Source: CANMXU01 sp052030545
GTDB lineage: Bacteria; Pseudomonadota; Gammaproteobacteria; Enterobacterales; Alteromonadaceae
Assembly: GCF_052030545.1 (NCBI RefSeq)
Contig: NZ_JBPDIH010000009.1
Span: 103,780-167,779 of the forward strand
DNA length: 64,000 nucleotides
Direction of reading: 5' to 3'
Position 1 is the stretch's first letter. Each line of letters opens with the position of its first letter. Made by a program: the position numbers and the translations under genes. The notes beneath the pieces were generated by a model, which did no database searches, was not told the origin of the DNA, and saw nothing but the letters and a program-made list of their open reading frames with translations. Positions 32,775 to 42,656 of the stretch are shown one piece after another.

Positions 32775-35765
32775 TTACAATGAATAGGTCATGCCCATGA
32801 AAAACTGGCGACCAAAGTACTGCAAGGTACCGGTTTGTGCCGTTTCACCGAAGTAACTTTTGGTGGGTTCATCGGTTAAGTTATTCACTTGAAAAACCAC
32901 CCCTAGATTGTCGTTTACTTGGTATGACGCTTGATAATCCACGACAGTTTCACCGTCGTAGTTCACCGTTTGCGCTTCAACCGCTACTTGTTCAGAAACA
33001 AATTCATCGCGATAGCGCACACTTAAGCGTGTTTCAAAGCCTTGGTATTCCCAAAATAGGGTAGTCTGTAAAACGTTTTCAGATAAACCTGGCAACGAGA
33101 TAGGTAAGTCTTGTTGACCCACCGATGAAATTTGTTGAATTTCACTTTGGGTATGCGAGTAACTTGCGTCAAAACCTAAACCTGACCATAACTCAGGTAA
33201 GAATGAGAATACTTGCGTATAGCCCAGTTCTAAACCGCGTATATAACCACCTTGCTCATCATTAAAAGCCGTTTCGAAACTACCATTACGTACTTCTAAA
33301 GGAATGCCCGTTAATGGATCGTCGTAGCTGTCTGGTACGGCAAAGCCATTGCCAGCAAAGTCAAAGTTGGTGATGGTTTGAGTAATAATGCCCGCTGATT
33401 CAATGTCTTTATAAAATACTGCCGCGACAAATTTTCCGTCGGTGTCGGTAAAGTATTTTTCATAAGAAATATCGTACTGATTAGCATAAAACGGTTTAAG
33501 CGCTGGGCTATTTTTCGCCTGACCACTTACTTCCGCATAGCTATCGGTACCTGAATAAACCGGTGAAATGTTAAAGCTAGAGTTAGAGGCTAAACGGTCG
33601 ATGTTTGGTCGACTCATCACTTTGGCAGCCGCAAAACGTACTTGGTCGCTGTCGGTTAACTGAAAGTTTAAGTTAAGCTGCGGTAAATAGTCGCGATAGG
33701 TATTGCTGATCACCGTTGGGAAATAACGTTGGTTAATTAAGCCAACTTCATCAGTAATAAACTGAGCACCTAAATGCGCATTAGGAAACTCAATGGCATT
33801 GCCATTTTCATCTTTAATCGGCTCGCCATATTGGTCAAACTTATTACTTAATCCAACATCTTGTAATGAAGTAGACGCTTGTGTGGTTTCTACCATGCGC
33901 ACACCAATGTTACCGGTAACTGGAATACCAGCAAGCTCAGTATCGATATTTGCCATTAAGTAAATTGACAAAATATCTTCAAATACTTTACCGCTTTCTT
34001 TGAGTGTCCAGTCGGAAGTTTTACCTGTGGCGGCACCGTTAATAACGCCGCTGGCGCGGTCACCCCATGTTTGCACTGGTTGTGGACGCCCTTCTGGGAA
34101 CCACGCATCAAGAACCTTGTCTTGATCAAGCGCTAAATAACTTGGAAAATAAGAAAAATCGCCACCCCAATTTACCACACTAGCCATATCTTCGGTGATG
34201 CGAAGTGGCGCTTCTAATGAATTTAAGCTGCTGTCGCTACCAAATTCAAATACCGAGCGGTCGTTGCTATATTCACGCTCAGAATAACGAGCACCCACTT
34301 CAATTGACGAGATAAAGTCGTTGTCTAAGTCGTAGCTTAAGTCGAGACGAACGGCGTTAACTTCATCTGAGTTTACGTAAGGATAAATACCGTATTTACT
34401 GACCATGACTTTGTTAAGGTCGGTAAAAGCGTCTGCTTGGCTTAAACCAATATCAGGTAAATCTAAACCGTTCAGTAAATAACTAATCGATACGTTGTTA
34501 TCGATCATCGGTGTTTCGGCGTTGGCATCTTGTGCGACAAGTGCCCAAATTAAACCATTTTGAAATTCACTGGTTGCTGATGAATGTGATAAATCGATGT
34601 TTAAGTTTAAACGTTCGGTAATTTGCCAATCGGCGTTTAAACCAAAGCTAGCCACTTCATCTACGTCAGAGTTATCGTCGTTGACCATTTCAACGCGGGT
34701 GGCACTGTTTGACGTACGATTAATGGTACCGCCAATCACTGAGTTGTCATAAATAACAGGGTTGCTGATCGCTGATTGCTCACCTTCAAATTTTACGCGA
34801 AAACCACGAGCAAACTCTTCAGAGGTAAACTTTGAATAAAAGCCATCAGCTTTAAGTTGGAAATTGTCAGTAGGTTGCCATTCTAAGGTTGCCATAAAGC
34901 CGTCGCGTGTTTCTTCGCCGCCTTTATGTTGCATTTCAAAACCTTCACTAATGTATTCTTTATTTAAATGAACACCGTCTTCTTTTGTTGGACCATTCGT
35001 GTCGTTTTCTAGGTTATCAACATCGCGTAATTTGCTGTAGTTTAAGCCAATAAATTGCGCGGTAGCGCTTGGCTGGAATAAACGCGCATAACCTAAGGCG
35101 ACACCTACAGTATCGTCCATGTATTTGCCTTGATAAGAAATACTAAAACGATGACCCGTTGAGGTTGCATCAGGCACATCTGAGGCTAAATCGTTATACA
35201 TGCCACGGGCATTAATATTTAAACTATGGGTCTTATCGTTCTTTAACGGACTTGCCGTGGTTAATTCAACCGTACCGGCAACACCACCTTCAATATGAGA
35301 GGCTTTAGGCGATTTATAAATTGCCGCTTGTGAAATAAGCTCTGACGGGTATTGGTCAAATTCAACACTACGTTGACCACTTGTTGATACCTGTTCACGG
35401 CCATTTAACGTGGTTTGAACAAAACCGCCTGACATACCGCGAATGTTAATTTCAGCGGCTTGTCCACCGGTTCGAACTGCAGAAACACCGGGTAAACGGG
35501 TTAGTGCGTCTGCCATTGAAACATCAGGTAGACTACCTAAGTCATCGGCGCTGAGTTGTTCGGTTACCGTATCGGCAAATCGTTTTTGGTTAATAGATTG
35601 AATTAAAGAGCGGCGAAAGCCGGTTACTTCAATTACCTCGATAGACTCTTCTGCTTGTGGCGTTGTAGCTTGCTGTTCTTCTTGAGCATAACTTGCTCCA
35701 GAATACGCAATTAAACCGCAAGAGAGCATGGCTAGGGTAAGCTTGCTTGGTTTAAATGTTGACAT
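32775..35765 (-). CDS. TonB-dependent outer-membrane receptor (TIGR01782-type), likely maltooligosaccharide uptake
   Basis: About 996 residues. Signal peptide ends near Ser-Tyr-Ala-Gln (about 28). A TonB-box-like IEVIEVTGF lies at about 42, a plug domain (about 60-175; VSMADALTRLPGVSAVRTGGQ, NIRGM) and a long 22-strand barrel follow. The sequence is of the Caulobacter/Xanthomonas carbohydrate receptor type. Start at ATG 35765 is chosen over 35789 because AGAGGAAG sits 5-7 bases before it. It transports large substrates across the outer membrane using TonB energy. Position between two pullulanase genes makes alpha-glucans the likely ligand; divergent from the second pullulanase across the operator region. 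No SusD partner is present, as usual outside Bacteroidetes. Confidence 0.92.
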   Translation of the reverse strand: MSTFKPSKLTLAMLSCGLIAYSGASYAQEEQQATTPQAEESIEVIEVTGFRRSLIQSINQKRFADTVTEQLSADDLGSLPDVSMADALTRLPGVSAVRTGGQAAEINIRGMSGGFVQTTLNGREQVSTSGQRSVEFDQYPSELISQAAIYKSPKASHIEGGVAGTVELTTASPLKNDKTHSLNINARGMYNDLASDVPDATSTGHRFSISYQGKYMDDTVGVALGYARLFQPSATAQFIGLNYSKLRDVDNLENDTNGPTKEDGVHLNKEYISEGFEMQHKGGEETRDGFMATLEWQPTDNFQLKADGFYSKFTSEEFARGFRVKFEGEQSAISNPVIYDNSVIGGTINRTSNSATRVEMVNDDNSDVDEVASFGLNADWQITERLNLNIDLSHSSATSEFQNGLIWALVAQDANAETPMIDNNVSISYLLNGLDLPDIGLSQADAFTDLNKVMVSKYGIYPYVNSDEVNAVRLDLSYDLDNDFISSIEVGARYSEREYSNDRSVFEFGSDSSLNSLEAPLRITEDMASVVNWGGDFSYFPSYLALDQDKVLDAWFPEGRPQPVQTWGDRASGVINGAATGKTSDWTLKESGKVFEDILSIYLMANIDTELAGIPVTGNIGVRMVETTQASTSLQDVGLSNKFDQYGEPIKDENGNAIEFPNAHLGAQFITDEVGLINQRYFPTVISNTYRDYLPQLNLNFQLTDSDQVRFAAAKVMSRPNIDRLASNSSFNISPVYSGTDSYAEVSGQAKNSPALKPFYANQYDISYEKYFTDTDGKFVAAVFYKDIESAGIITQTITNFDFAGNGFAVPDSYDDPLTGIPLEVRNGSFETAFNDEQGGYIRGLELGYTQVFSFLPELWSGLGFDASYSHTQSEIQQISSVGQQDLPISLPGLSENVLQTTLFWEYQGFETRLSVRYRDEFVSEQVAVEAQTVNYDGETVVDYQASYQVNDNLGVVFQVNNLTDEPTKSYFGETAQTGTLQYFGRQFFMGMTYSL

Positions 35766-35875
35766 GTGTGCTTCCTCTTTATCTTCCATGATCTAGTTAT
35801 AATTGTTCAGTAATCCGACTGATTTATCTGTTATCACCTTAATACTAAGAAGCAAATTAAAGAATAGATACGATT

Positions 35876-35889
35876 TGCATACGTATTCA
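35876..35889. promoter_or_regulatory. Putative operator O1 (TGCATACGTATTCA)
   Basis: Near-palindrome centred on ACGT, 111-124 bases upstream of the receptor start. It is the exact reverse complement of O3. Confidence 0.75.
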
Positions 35890-36053
35890 TCGCTTAAGCT
35901 ATTTACTTGGCCTTTGCCGATTTGTAAATCAAAATAAAATCATGTCGATTTTTATTATTAATTTTTTAATTCAATAGTTTATGATTTATTTTCAAGCCAA
36001 GGTTAACTTTTTCAATTTAAAAATAACACCGCTTTTGTGGTGAAATAAGGCTA

Positions 36054-36067
36054 TGAATACGTATGTA
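36054..36067. promoter_or_regulatory. Putative operator O2 (TGAATACGTATGTA)
   Basis: Thirteen of 14 bases identical to O3 (TGAATACGTATGCA). Mid-region between the divergent genes. Confidence 0.7.
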
Positions 36068-36120
36068 ATTGATTTGTAATTTTTGACTGAAAAGTGATCG
36101 TAAACTGATTGATTCTTATT

Positions 36121-36134
36121 TGAATACGTATGCA
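36121..36134. promoter_or_regulatory. Putative operator O3 (TGAATACGTATGCA)
   Basis: 66-79 bases upstream of the plus-strand pullulanase. The same sequence as O1 on the opposite strand. LacI-family maltose regulators often bind such TACGTA-centred palindromes; this is family knowledge, and no regulator gene lies in the window. Confidence 0.75.
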
Positions 36135-36199
36135 AGCACTCGTATATTTTTCCTAACCTAGCCATTATGTAAAGACACTAAGTTCACTAGGGTATTTTG

Positions 36200-38986
36200 A
36201 TGCAAAGTTTGTTGAAGATAATGTTTTTAATTGGTTTGATGAGTGTATCGGCATGCTCGGTTGAGAGTGAACTTGCTGAGCAGACATCGACATCAGTTAG
36301 TCAACAACACCTATTTGCTCAAGCTCAGACAGTTGATTTTTCAGCCCATTGGCTCAGCCAAAACATTATTGTTGCCCCGAAGCAATATGCAAACATTAAC
36401 GCACAGCTACTGCGTTTTACTTTGCCTGATGACCACGTTGCTGAGCGTATTGCACTTGTCGCCGCCGAAATGCCGAGCGCGCTACAAAAAACGTTTCCCC
36501 ATTTAGCATCTTTTCAAGCCTATCAAGTAAATTTACCGCCAGAAGACATTAAAGTTTGGCTAAAAAGCAAGTTGGCGGTTGCCTTTACGTTAGCTGAAAA
36601 TAAACAACACTTGGCATATCTGCAAACCGGCAATGTTATCGACGACCTTTATACGTCAAACGATAATGATGCTGATGAAGTCACCGATCTGGGCGCAACC
36701 TTATTACCTACAGGCGTTAATTTTAAATTGTGGGCACCAACCGCGCAGCAAGTCTCGGTGCTGTTATTTAACGAGCAGCTACAACCTTTGCCAATTGAAA
36801 AAGTAGCGTTAACTGAAGATAGCAAAACGGGCATTTGGCAGGCAACAATAGTGCACAACTCGTCTGCCATTTATTATCGCTACCTACTGGACGTGTATCA
36901 CCCACGTACTGGAAAAATTGAAAGCATTCAGGTGACCGACCCTTATTCATTAAGTTTGTCGGTCAATAGTGAATACTCACATGTCATAGATTTAAATGCC
37001 GCGAATACTATGCCAAACGGTTGGTTAACTCAGCCTGTTGCAAGTGTTGGCGCACCTGAAAATAATATTTTTTATGAAACTCATATTGGTGATTTTAGTG
37101 CCCATGATGCCAGTTTGTCTGCGCCACAATATCGCGGCAAATATTTAGCCTTTACTGAAAAAAACAGTGACGGCATTAAGCATCTTAAAGCGTTAAAAGA
37201 AGCGGGTGTTAATAATATTCACTTAATGCCTACGTTTGATTTAGGCACCATTAATGAAGATAAAGATACCGTTATTGACATGAATACTCGTGTTTCGAAA
37301 GTGTGTCAGTTGCATAACATTGATAATTTGTGTGCAGGTAGTGATGACAAAAATATCAGCTTAGCGGCCTACCTTGCCAAATTGCCAGCCAGTGATGAAA
37401 GTCGTCAAGCGATAGTATCGGCGCTGCGTGAGGTTGATAATTACAACTGGGGCTACGATCCGTATCACTATACGGTGCCGGAAGGGAGCTATGCACTTAA
37501 TGCCCAAGGCGAAAAGCGCATTGTTGAGTTTCGTCAAATGGTGCAAAGCATTCATCAACTTGGTTTTCGCGTGATTATGGACGTGGTTTATAATCATACT
37601 CATCAAGCGGGGCTTGCACCGACCTCAGTGCTCGATAAAATTGTGCCGAATTATTACCACCGTTTAGATCCCATTTCAGGGGAAATCAGCCAATCGACTT
37701 GTTGTGATAATACCGCGACAGAGCGGGCGATGATGAGCAAATTAATGATTGATTCACTCGTGGTTTGGGCGAGAGATTATAAAATTGACGGTTTTCGCTT
37801 TGACTTAATGGCCCATCAACCAAAAGCGGCGATGTTACAAGCACGAAAAGCAGTACAAGCGGTTGACCCTGATACTTATTTTTACGGTGAAGGTTGGAAT
37901 TTTGGCGAAGTGGCTAATCATCAACGTTTTGAACAAGCAAGCCAGTTGGCATTAGCCGGAACGGAAATTGGTACCTTTACCGATCGCCTGCGTGATGCAG
38001 TACGTGGTGGTGCATTTAATGCGGTTGGAGAACAAATTCGACAAAGTCAGGGCATAGGCAATGGTTTGGGTACTATGCCTAATGAATTACAAGAGGGTGA
38101 CTTAAGCGACTACTATTTAAAAATGGACCAAATTCGCGTCGGTTTGGCGGCCAATCTTGCTAATTTCCCACTTGAAAATGCCAATGGCGACAAGGTGCTT
38201 GGCAAAGATATTCCTTATGGCGATCAGCCAACAGGTTATGCACTTGACCCAGCAGATACCATTAATTATATCTCTAAGCACGACAACCAAACGCTTTGGG
38301 ACAATAACCAATATCGTATTGCTTACCAGCTACCAACGTCTGACCGTGTGCGCATGCACATGCAAAGTTTAGCATTTCCAATTTTTGCCCAAGGCATTCC
38401 ATTTATTCATATGGGATCTGAATTACTGCGCTCTAAATCATTTTTACGCGACAGTTATGACTACGGCGATTGGTTTAATAAAGTCGATTTTTCAAAACAA
38501 GACAATAATTACAATGTTGGCTTACCGCCTAAAGTAAAAGATGGCGACAATTGGACGATGATTAATACCTTGTTAACGAAAAACCAAGGGCGCGATCACG
38601 TTAAGCCGTCAGATATCGCTTTTAGCGCCGAGGTATTTTTAGAAATGTTGAAAGTTCGTGCCAGTTTACCGCAACTAAGGTTAACCACTGCCGAGCAAAT
38701 TATCGAACAAGTGTCTTTTCACAATACCGGCAAACAGCAGCAACTCGGTTTAATTGTGATGAGCATAAAAGGCGGCGACGAAAAAAATGTTGTTGTTATT
38801 TTTAATACGGATAGTAAAGCGCAACAATTTTCAGCGGAAAATTTCGCGCTTGATTTCACTATAGAAAATTTTGAGTTACACCCAATTTTACAACAAAGTA
38901 TTGATGACCGAGTAGCTACTAGCAAGGTCGATAAAAACGGCTTTTATGTGCCGGCGTTAACCACGGCAGTATTTGTCGAAAAATAA
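36200..38986 (+). CDS. Pullulanase-type GH13 lipoprotein
   Basis: 928 residues from ATG 36200 (TTG 36197 is just upstream in frame). Lipoprotein signal Val-Ser-Ala-Cys (C19). After a short N-terminal beta domain and CBM48-like domain come NWGYDP (about 416), IMDVVYNHT (about 462), DGFRFD (about 530), YGEGW (about 562) and SKHDNQT (about 692), all GH13 pullulanase marks. It lacks the CBM41-like and X25-like modules of the larger paralogue at 28313 and so may act on shorter, released oligosaccharides. Likely anchored to the outer or inner membrane. 11 bases before the GH97 gene: one transcription unit. Confidence 0.92.
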   Translation: MQSLLKIMFLIGLMSVSACSVESELAEQTSTSVSQQHLFAQAQTVDFSAHWLSQNIIVAPKQYANINAQLLRFTLPDDHVAERIALVAAEMPSALQKTFPHLASFQAYQVNLPPEDIKVWLKSKLAVAFTLAENKQHLAYLQTGNVIDDLYTSNDNDADEVTDLGATLLPTGVNFKLWAPTAQQVSVLLFNEQLQPLPIEKVALTEDSKTGIWQATIVHNSSAIYYRYLLDVYHPRTGKIESIQVTDPYSLSLSVNSEYSHVIDLNAANTMPNGWLTQPVASVGAPENNIFYETHIGDFSAHDASLSAPQYRGKYLAFTEKNSDGIKHLKALKEAGVNNIHLMPTFDLGTINEDKDTVIDMNTRVSKVCQLHNIDNLCAGSDDKNISLAAYLAKLPASDESRQAIVSALREVDNYNWGYDPYHYTVPEGSYALNAQGEKRIVEFRQMVQSIHQLGFRVIMDVVYNHTHQAGLAPTSVLDKIVPNYYHRLDPISGEISQSTCCDNTATERAMMSKLMIDSLVVWARDYKIDGFRFDLMAHQPKAAMLQARKAVQAVDPDTYFYGEGWNFGEVANHQRFEQASQLALAGTEIGTFTDRLRDAVRGGAFNAVGEQIRQSQGIGNGLGTMPNELQEGDLSDYYLKMDQIRVGLAANLANFPLENANGDKVLGKDIPYGDQPTGYALDPADTINYISKHDNQTLWDNNQYRIAYQLPTSDRVRMHMQSLAFPIFAQGIPFIHMGSELLRSKSFLRDSYDYGDWFNKVDFSKQDNNYNVGLPPKVKDGDNWTMINTLLTKNQGRDHVKPSDIAFSAEVFLEMLKVRASLPQLRLTTAEQIIEQVSFHNTGKQQQLGLIVMSIKGGDEKNVVVIFNTDSKAQQFSAENFALDFTIENFELHPILQQSIDDRVATSKVDKNGFYVPALTTAVFVEK

Positions 38987-38997
38987 GGAACCCCATT

Positions 38998-41046
38998 ATG
39001 AATTTTACTAAACCTAAGTATTTATTGGGCTTAGCATGTTTAATGTTACCAAGTGCACTATTGGCTAAAAACATTACCGTTAAATCGCCTAGCGGAGATT
39101 TGGTTGTAACTGTCAGTGATGAAGGTGGCCCAAGCTACCAAGTTAGCTTTCAAGGAGAAACCGCACTCACCAGCTCTAAATTAGGTATGCGTTTTAAAAA
39201 TGCTCACGAACTTGGTGAAGGTTTTACTATAGAAAGTAGTAAAACCGACAGCAATAACTCGACATGGGAGCTACCTTGGGGTGAGCGAAAAACCGTAACC
39301 GATCATCATAACGAGCTTACCGTTACGTTTAAAACAGCGCGCGCTAGCAGCAATACGTTTAAGGTGCGTTTTCGTGTTTTTGACGACGGTTTAGGCTTTC
39401 GTTACGAAGTACCTACACAAAAAGGCTTAGCTGGAAACATTGAAATTATTGATGAGCTAACTGAATTTGCCGTTGAAAAACCAAGTGCTGCTACCGCATG
39501 GTGGATCCCTGCACGCGGTTGGAACCGTTATGAATATGTTTACAATACCACTGACGTCGAGTCGGTTGACCGTGCGCATACGCCATTTACTTACAAACTC
39601 GACTCTGGCATTCACATCAGCATTCATGAAGCCGCGCTAGTTGATTACGCGGGCATGACGTTAAATCAGCAGCGCCCAGGCGTAATGAAAGCAGACTTAA
39701 CGCCTTGGTCTGACGGTATATTAGTTAAAACCACGGCAAATTTTAAAACGCCATGGCGTACTATTCAGGTCAGTAAAGATGCGGTTGGTTTATTAAATTC
39801 TGACATTATTTTGAATCTAAATGAGCCGAGCAAACTAGAAGATACCTCTTGGATTGAACCGGGTAAATATGTCGGCATTTGGTGGGGCATGCACATTGGT
39901 GAAAATACTTGGGGCAGCGGTGAAAAACACGGTGCAACCACCAGTGAAACTAAACGTTACATGGACTTTGCCGCAAAATACGGTTTTGATGGCGTATTAG
40001 TTGAAGGTTGGAACTATGGCTGGGATGATGATTGGTATAGCAATGGCGATATTTTTAATTTCACTAAAGCCTACGACGATTTTGATATTAAAGCGGTAAG
40101 TGAGCACGGTTTAGCTAAAGGCGTGCGTTTAATTGGTCATCATGAAACCTCAGGTAGTGTTACTAATTACCGTAACCAAATGTCAGATGCCTTTGCTTTG
40201 TATGAAAAGCATGGTGTTCGCCAAGTCAAAACTGGTTATGTGGCTGACGGTGCTAACATTAAACGTATCGATGAAAATGGCATAGTGCGCAAAGAATGGC
40301 ACGACGGTCAATTTATGGCAGCAGAATACCTACACAGCGTAACTGAAGCAGCGAAACATAAAATTAGCATTAATACGCACGAACCCATTAAAGACACAGG
40401 TTTACGTAGAACTTATCCAAATTGGATTGCTCGAGAAGGTGCTCGCGGACAAGAATTTAACGCTTGGGGCACACCGCCAAACCCACCAGAGCATGCGGCA
40501 ATTTTACCGTTTACCCGCATGTTAGCAGGGCCTATGGATTTCACCCCAGGTATTTTTGATTTAGGTTTTAATGGCTTAGGCGCAGATACTAATCGTCCGC
40601 AAACAACACTTGCTAAACAATTAGCCTTGTATGTGGTGATTTATAGTCCAATTCAAATGGCTGCTGATTTACCGCGTAATTACTTAGCTAAAATGGACGC
40701 GTTCCAGTTTATTCGTGACGTACCTACTGACTGGCAAGAAAGTAAAGCAATCGCAGGTGAAGTAGGTGACTACGTGGTATTTGCACGTCAAGAACGAGAG
40801 GGTAACGACTGGTATTTAGGCGCGTTAACGGATGAAAAAGCACGCTCTGTTACTGTGAAGTTAGACTTTTTAGATGCGAACAGACGTTATCAAGCGCAAA
40901 TCTATCGTGATGGTGAAAAGGCGGAATGGATTGATAATCCATACGAGATGATTATTGAGCAGCAAACGGTTACCGCTAAATCAAGCTTAACCTTGCCATT
41001 GGCAACAAGTGGTGGTGCGGCGATACGTTTTAAGGCGTTAAACTAG
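38998..41046 (+). CDS. GH97 alpha-glucosidase (SusB-like, inverting type)
   Basis: 682 residues, secreted (signal peptide to about Leu-Leu-Ala, residue 22). N-terminal GH97 beta-sandwich (about 25-290), (beta/alpha)8 barrel and C-terminal beta domain. Key acids: the two Glu in THEPIKDTG and GQEFNAWG are 24 residues apart, the spacing of E508 and E532 in Bacteroides SusB; VEGWNYGW supplies the third conserved Glu. The base-type Glu identifies the inverting, alpha-glucosidase branch rather than the retaining alpha-galactosidase branch. It would release glucose from oligosaccharides in the periplasm. GGAACCCC lies before the ATG. Last gene of the plus-strand part of the glucan locus. Confidence 0.94.
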   Translation: MNFTKPKYLLGLACLMLPSALLAKNITVKSPSGDLVVTVSDEGGPSYQVSFQGETALTSSKLGMRFKNAHELGEGFTIESSKTDSNNSTWELPWGERKTVTDHHNELTVTFKTARASSNTFKVRFRVFDDGLGFRYEVPTQKGLAGNIEIIDELTEFAVEKPSAATAWWIPARGWNRYEYVYNTTDVESVDRAHTPFTYKLDSGIHISIHEAALVDYAGMTLNQQRPGVMKADLTPWSDGILVKTTANFKTPWRTIQVSKDAVGLLNSDIILNLNEPSKLEDTSWIEPGKYVGIWWGMHIGENTWGSGEKHGATTSETKRYMDFAAKYGFDGVLVEGWNYGWDDDWYSNGDIFNFTKAYDDFDIKAVSEHGLAKGVRLIGHHETSGSVTNYRNQMSDAFALYEKHGVRQVKTGYVADGANIKRIDENGIVRKEWHDGQFMAAEYLHSVTEAAKHKISINTHEPIKDTGLRRTYPNWIAREGARGQEFNAWGTPPNPPEHAAILPFTRMLAGPMDFTPGIFDLGFNGLGADTNRPQTTLAKQLALYVVIYSPIQMAADLPRNYLAKMDAFQFIRDVPTDWQESKAIAGEVGDYVVFARQEREGNDWYLGALTDEKARSVTVKLDFLDANRRYQAQIYRDGEKAEWIDNPYEMIIEQQTVTAKSSLTLPLATSGGAAIRFKALN

Positions 41047-41081
41047 TCATTACTTAAATAGTTAACCAAGAAAAATTGAAT

Positions 41082-41122
41082 AAACAGCGAACGGGCAATA
41101 TCAGCTTGTTCGCTGTTTTTTT
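41082..41122 (+). terminator. Rho-independent terminator after GH97
   Basis: AAACAGCGAAC (41082-41092) pairs with GTTCGCTGTTT (41108-41118), followed by more T. 36 bases after the GH97 stop. Confidence 0.85.
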
Positions 41123-41134
41123 ATAACTATCGCG

Positions 41135-41467
41135 TTAGTTTTTGTATTGTTTATACCTAGGGTGAAATTCAATATAGTCGCACCACGTACTGTAGTCGGT
41201 GTGTTTAAATGCAGGGCTATTTGATTTATACCAATCAGAAGAGGTAAAAGGGAGCAGTCTAAACTTTCGCTTTTGGCCATCGATGGCAACATAACAGGCG
41301 AGTTCTTTTCGTGTTTCGTTATATATTTGTACTTCAGTAATACCTTCAATATTGAGTCGCTTGGTTACCGTAATTTTTGGCATGGCATACGCGGGTATTG
41401 CCACAATGGCAACAGTTAATAGCGCAATAATCGGTTTGTAAGCAACGAAACTCATGGCGGCACACAT
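41135..41467 (-). CDS. Small exported protein of unknown function
   Basis: 110 residues (106 if ATG 41455 is used; neither start has a clear ribosome site). Signal peptide, hydrophobic 12-27, cleavage probable after Ala-Tyr-Ala. Mature part about 80 residues with two Cys (ELACYV and STWCDYIEF) that could form a disulphide, aromatic-rich C-terminus. No family recognised. Convergent with the GH97 gene, so probably not part of the glucan locus. Confidence 0.6.
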   Translation of the reverse strand: MCAAMSFVAYKPIIALLTVAIVAIPAYAMPKITVTKRLNIEGITEVQIYNETRKELACYVAIDGQKRKFRLLPFTSSDWYKSNSPAFKHTDYSTWCDYIEFHPRYKQYKN

Positions 41468-41721
41468 TAAAATTTAATGGACAATTCAAGCATAACACAG
41501 TTAGCTATTTTGCTCTATGTACAGGCTTTGTGACGATTTAAAGCAAAGATAAATAAATAATTCGTTAATTATTTGTCTGTAGCAGTTGAAAGCTAAAAAT
41601 GAGTCTCCATAACTTATATTAACCATAAAAAAAGTGCCGAAATTTAGTTACCGATCCTGACCAAGAGTTGGTTTTTAAATATCTGATATTAAGGCATATT
41701 ATTAAATTAAAGAGAACGAGA

Positions 41722-42489
41722 ATGGCAAATATTGTACCGGTTAGAAAAGAAGCGCATAAGAATTTAAAAATTTCTTCAAAAAGAAACTTAGCTCATGTGG
41801 CAAATCAACATCTAGTGCCAATTCATGCTCGTGAATATGCGCAAGCAGCAGCAAGTTATCCAATTGTTTTAGTTAAAGATCCTGACTCAGAACGTTACCG
41901 CAGTATCGTAATGTTAGGTTTAGAAGCAGGCGAAAATTTATATTATTCAGAAAACAAGTGGGACGCGATTTATGTACCACAAAGTATCGCTCAATCACCA
42001 TTTGCTTTAGGTTTAGACCCAGAGCAAGAAAAAACCTTAACGACATGTGTTGATCTAGACAGCGAATTTGTTGGTGAAGATAAAGAGCACGCGTTATTTG
42101 ATGAAGAAGGTAACGATACTGACTTCTTCAAAAGCGTACAAGAGTCACTAGGGCGTTTATACGACAACGAAGTATTAACTGAAAAGTTCATCAAAGAACT
42201 TACCGACAACGACTTACTCATCGAACTTGAATTAAACATTGCGTTAAGCACAGGTGAGAAGAAAAAGCTGGTTGGTTTATTCGGTATCGACGAGAAAAAA
42301 CTACAAGAATTATCAGATGACAAAGTGTTAGATTTCCACAAACGTGGTTTGTTTGTGCCAATTCACGCAATGTTAGGCTCTATTGGTCAAGTTAACCGTT
42401 TAGCGCAATTACGTAATTTAGGTGATTCTCAAGCGAAAGTTGCAGGCGTACAGTTCGCTGTAGCAGGTGCTGAAGAAGCGAAAAAATAA
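41722..42489 (+). CDS. SapC-family protein
   Basis: 255 residues. The sequence VPVRKEAHKNLKI...ANQHLVPIHAREYAQAAASYPIVLVKD at the start and the ILSS/LFVPIHAMLGSIGQVNRLAQLRN C-terminal part match the SapC family (PF07277). The name comes from Campylobacter S-layer work; the biochemical role is unknown. In marine gammaproteobacteria SapC genes often accompany TonB receptor and tryptophan-halogenase genes. The start at ATG 41722 is preferred because AGAGAACGAGA precedes it; the upstream in-frame ATG at 41668 would add 18 residues. No signal peptide. A terminator follows at 42510. Confidence 0.85.
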   Translation: MANIVPVRKEAHKNLKISSKRNLAHVANQHLVPIHAREYAQAAASYPIVLVKDPDSERYRSIVMLGLEAGENLYYSENKWDAIYVPQSIAQSPFALGLDPEQEKTLTTCVDLDSEFVGEDKEHALFDEEGNDTDFFKSVQESLGRLYDNEVLTEKFIKELTDNDLLIELELNIALSTGEKKKLVGLFGIDEKKLQELSDDKVLDFHKRGLFVPIHAMLGSIGQVNRLAQLRNLGDSQAKVAGVQFAVAGAEEAKK

Positions 42490-42509
42490 CATTTTTGCAA
42501 GTTAGCAAC

Positions 42510-42534
42510 AAAAAGAGGCGCAAGCCTCTTTTTT
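42510..42534 (+). terminator. Terminator after sapC-family gene
   Basis: AAAAAGAGGC, GCAA loop, GCCTC followed by six T. Confidence 0.9.
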
Positions 42535-42656
42535 ATTGCCTGAAAAAAGAAAAGCTTAAAAATTGTTCATTATAAATTAACAGCTTAAAGTTGCTGTGCT
42601 AGTGTATTGAATTATACTGAAAAATAGATCTGATCTGGGTTAATGGCGGGAGTGCT

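Larger units (their letters stand above)
35766..36199. promoter_or_regulatory. Divergent control region of the glucan locus
   Basis: 434 bases between the divergent receptor and second pullulanase genes, strongly A+T-rich. It holds three copies of a 14-base palindromic operator (listed separately), two of them toward the plus-strand gene. No ORF is seen. Confidence 0.75.
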
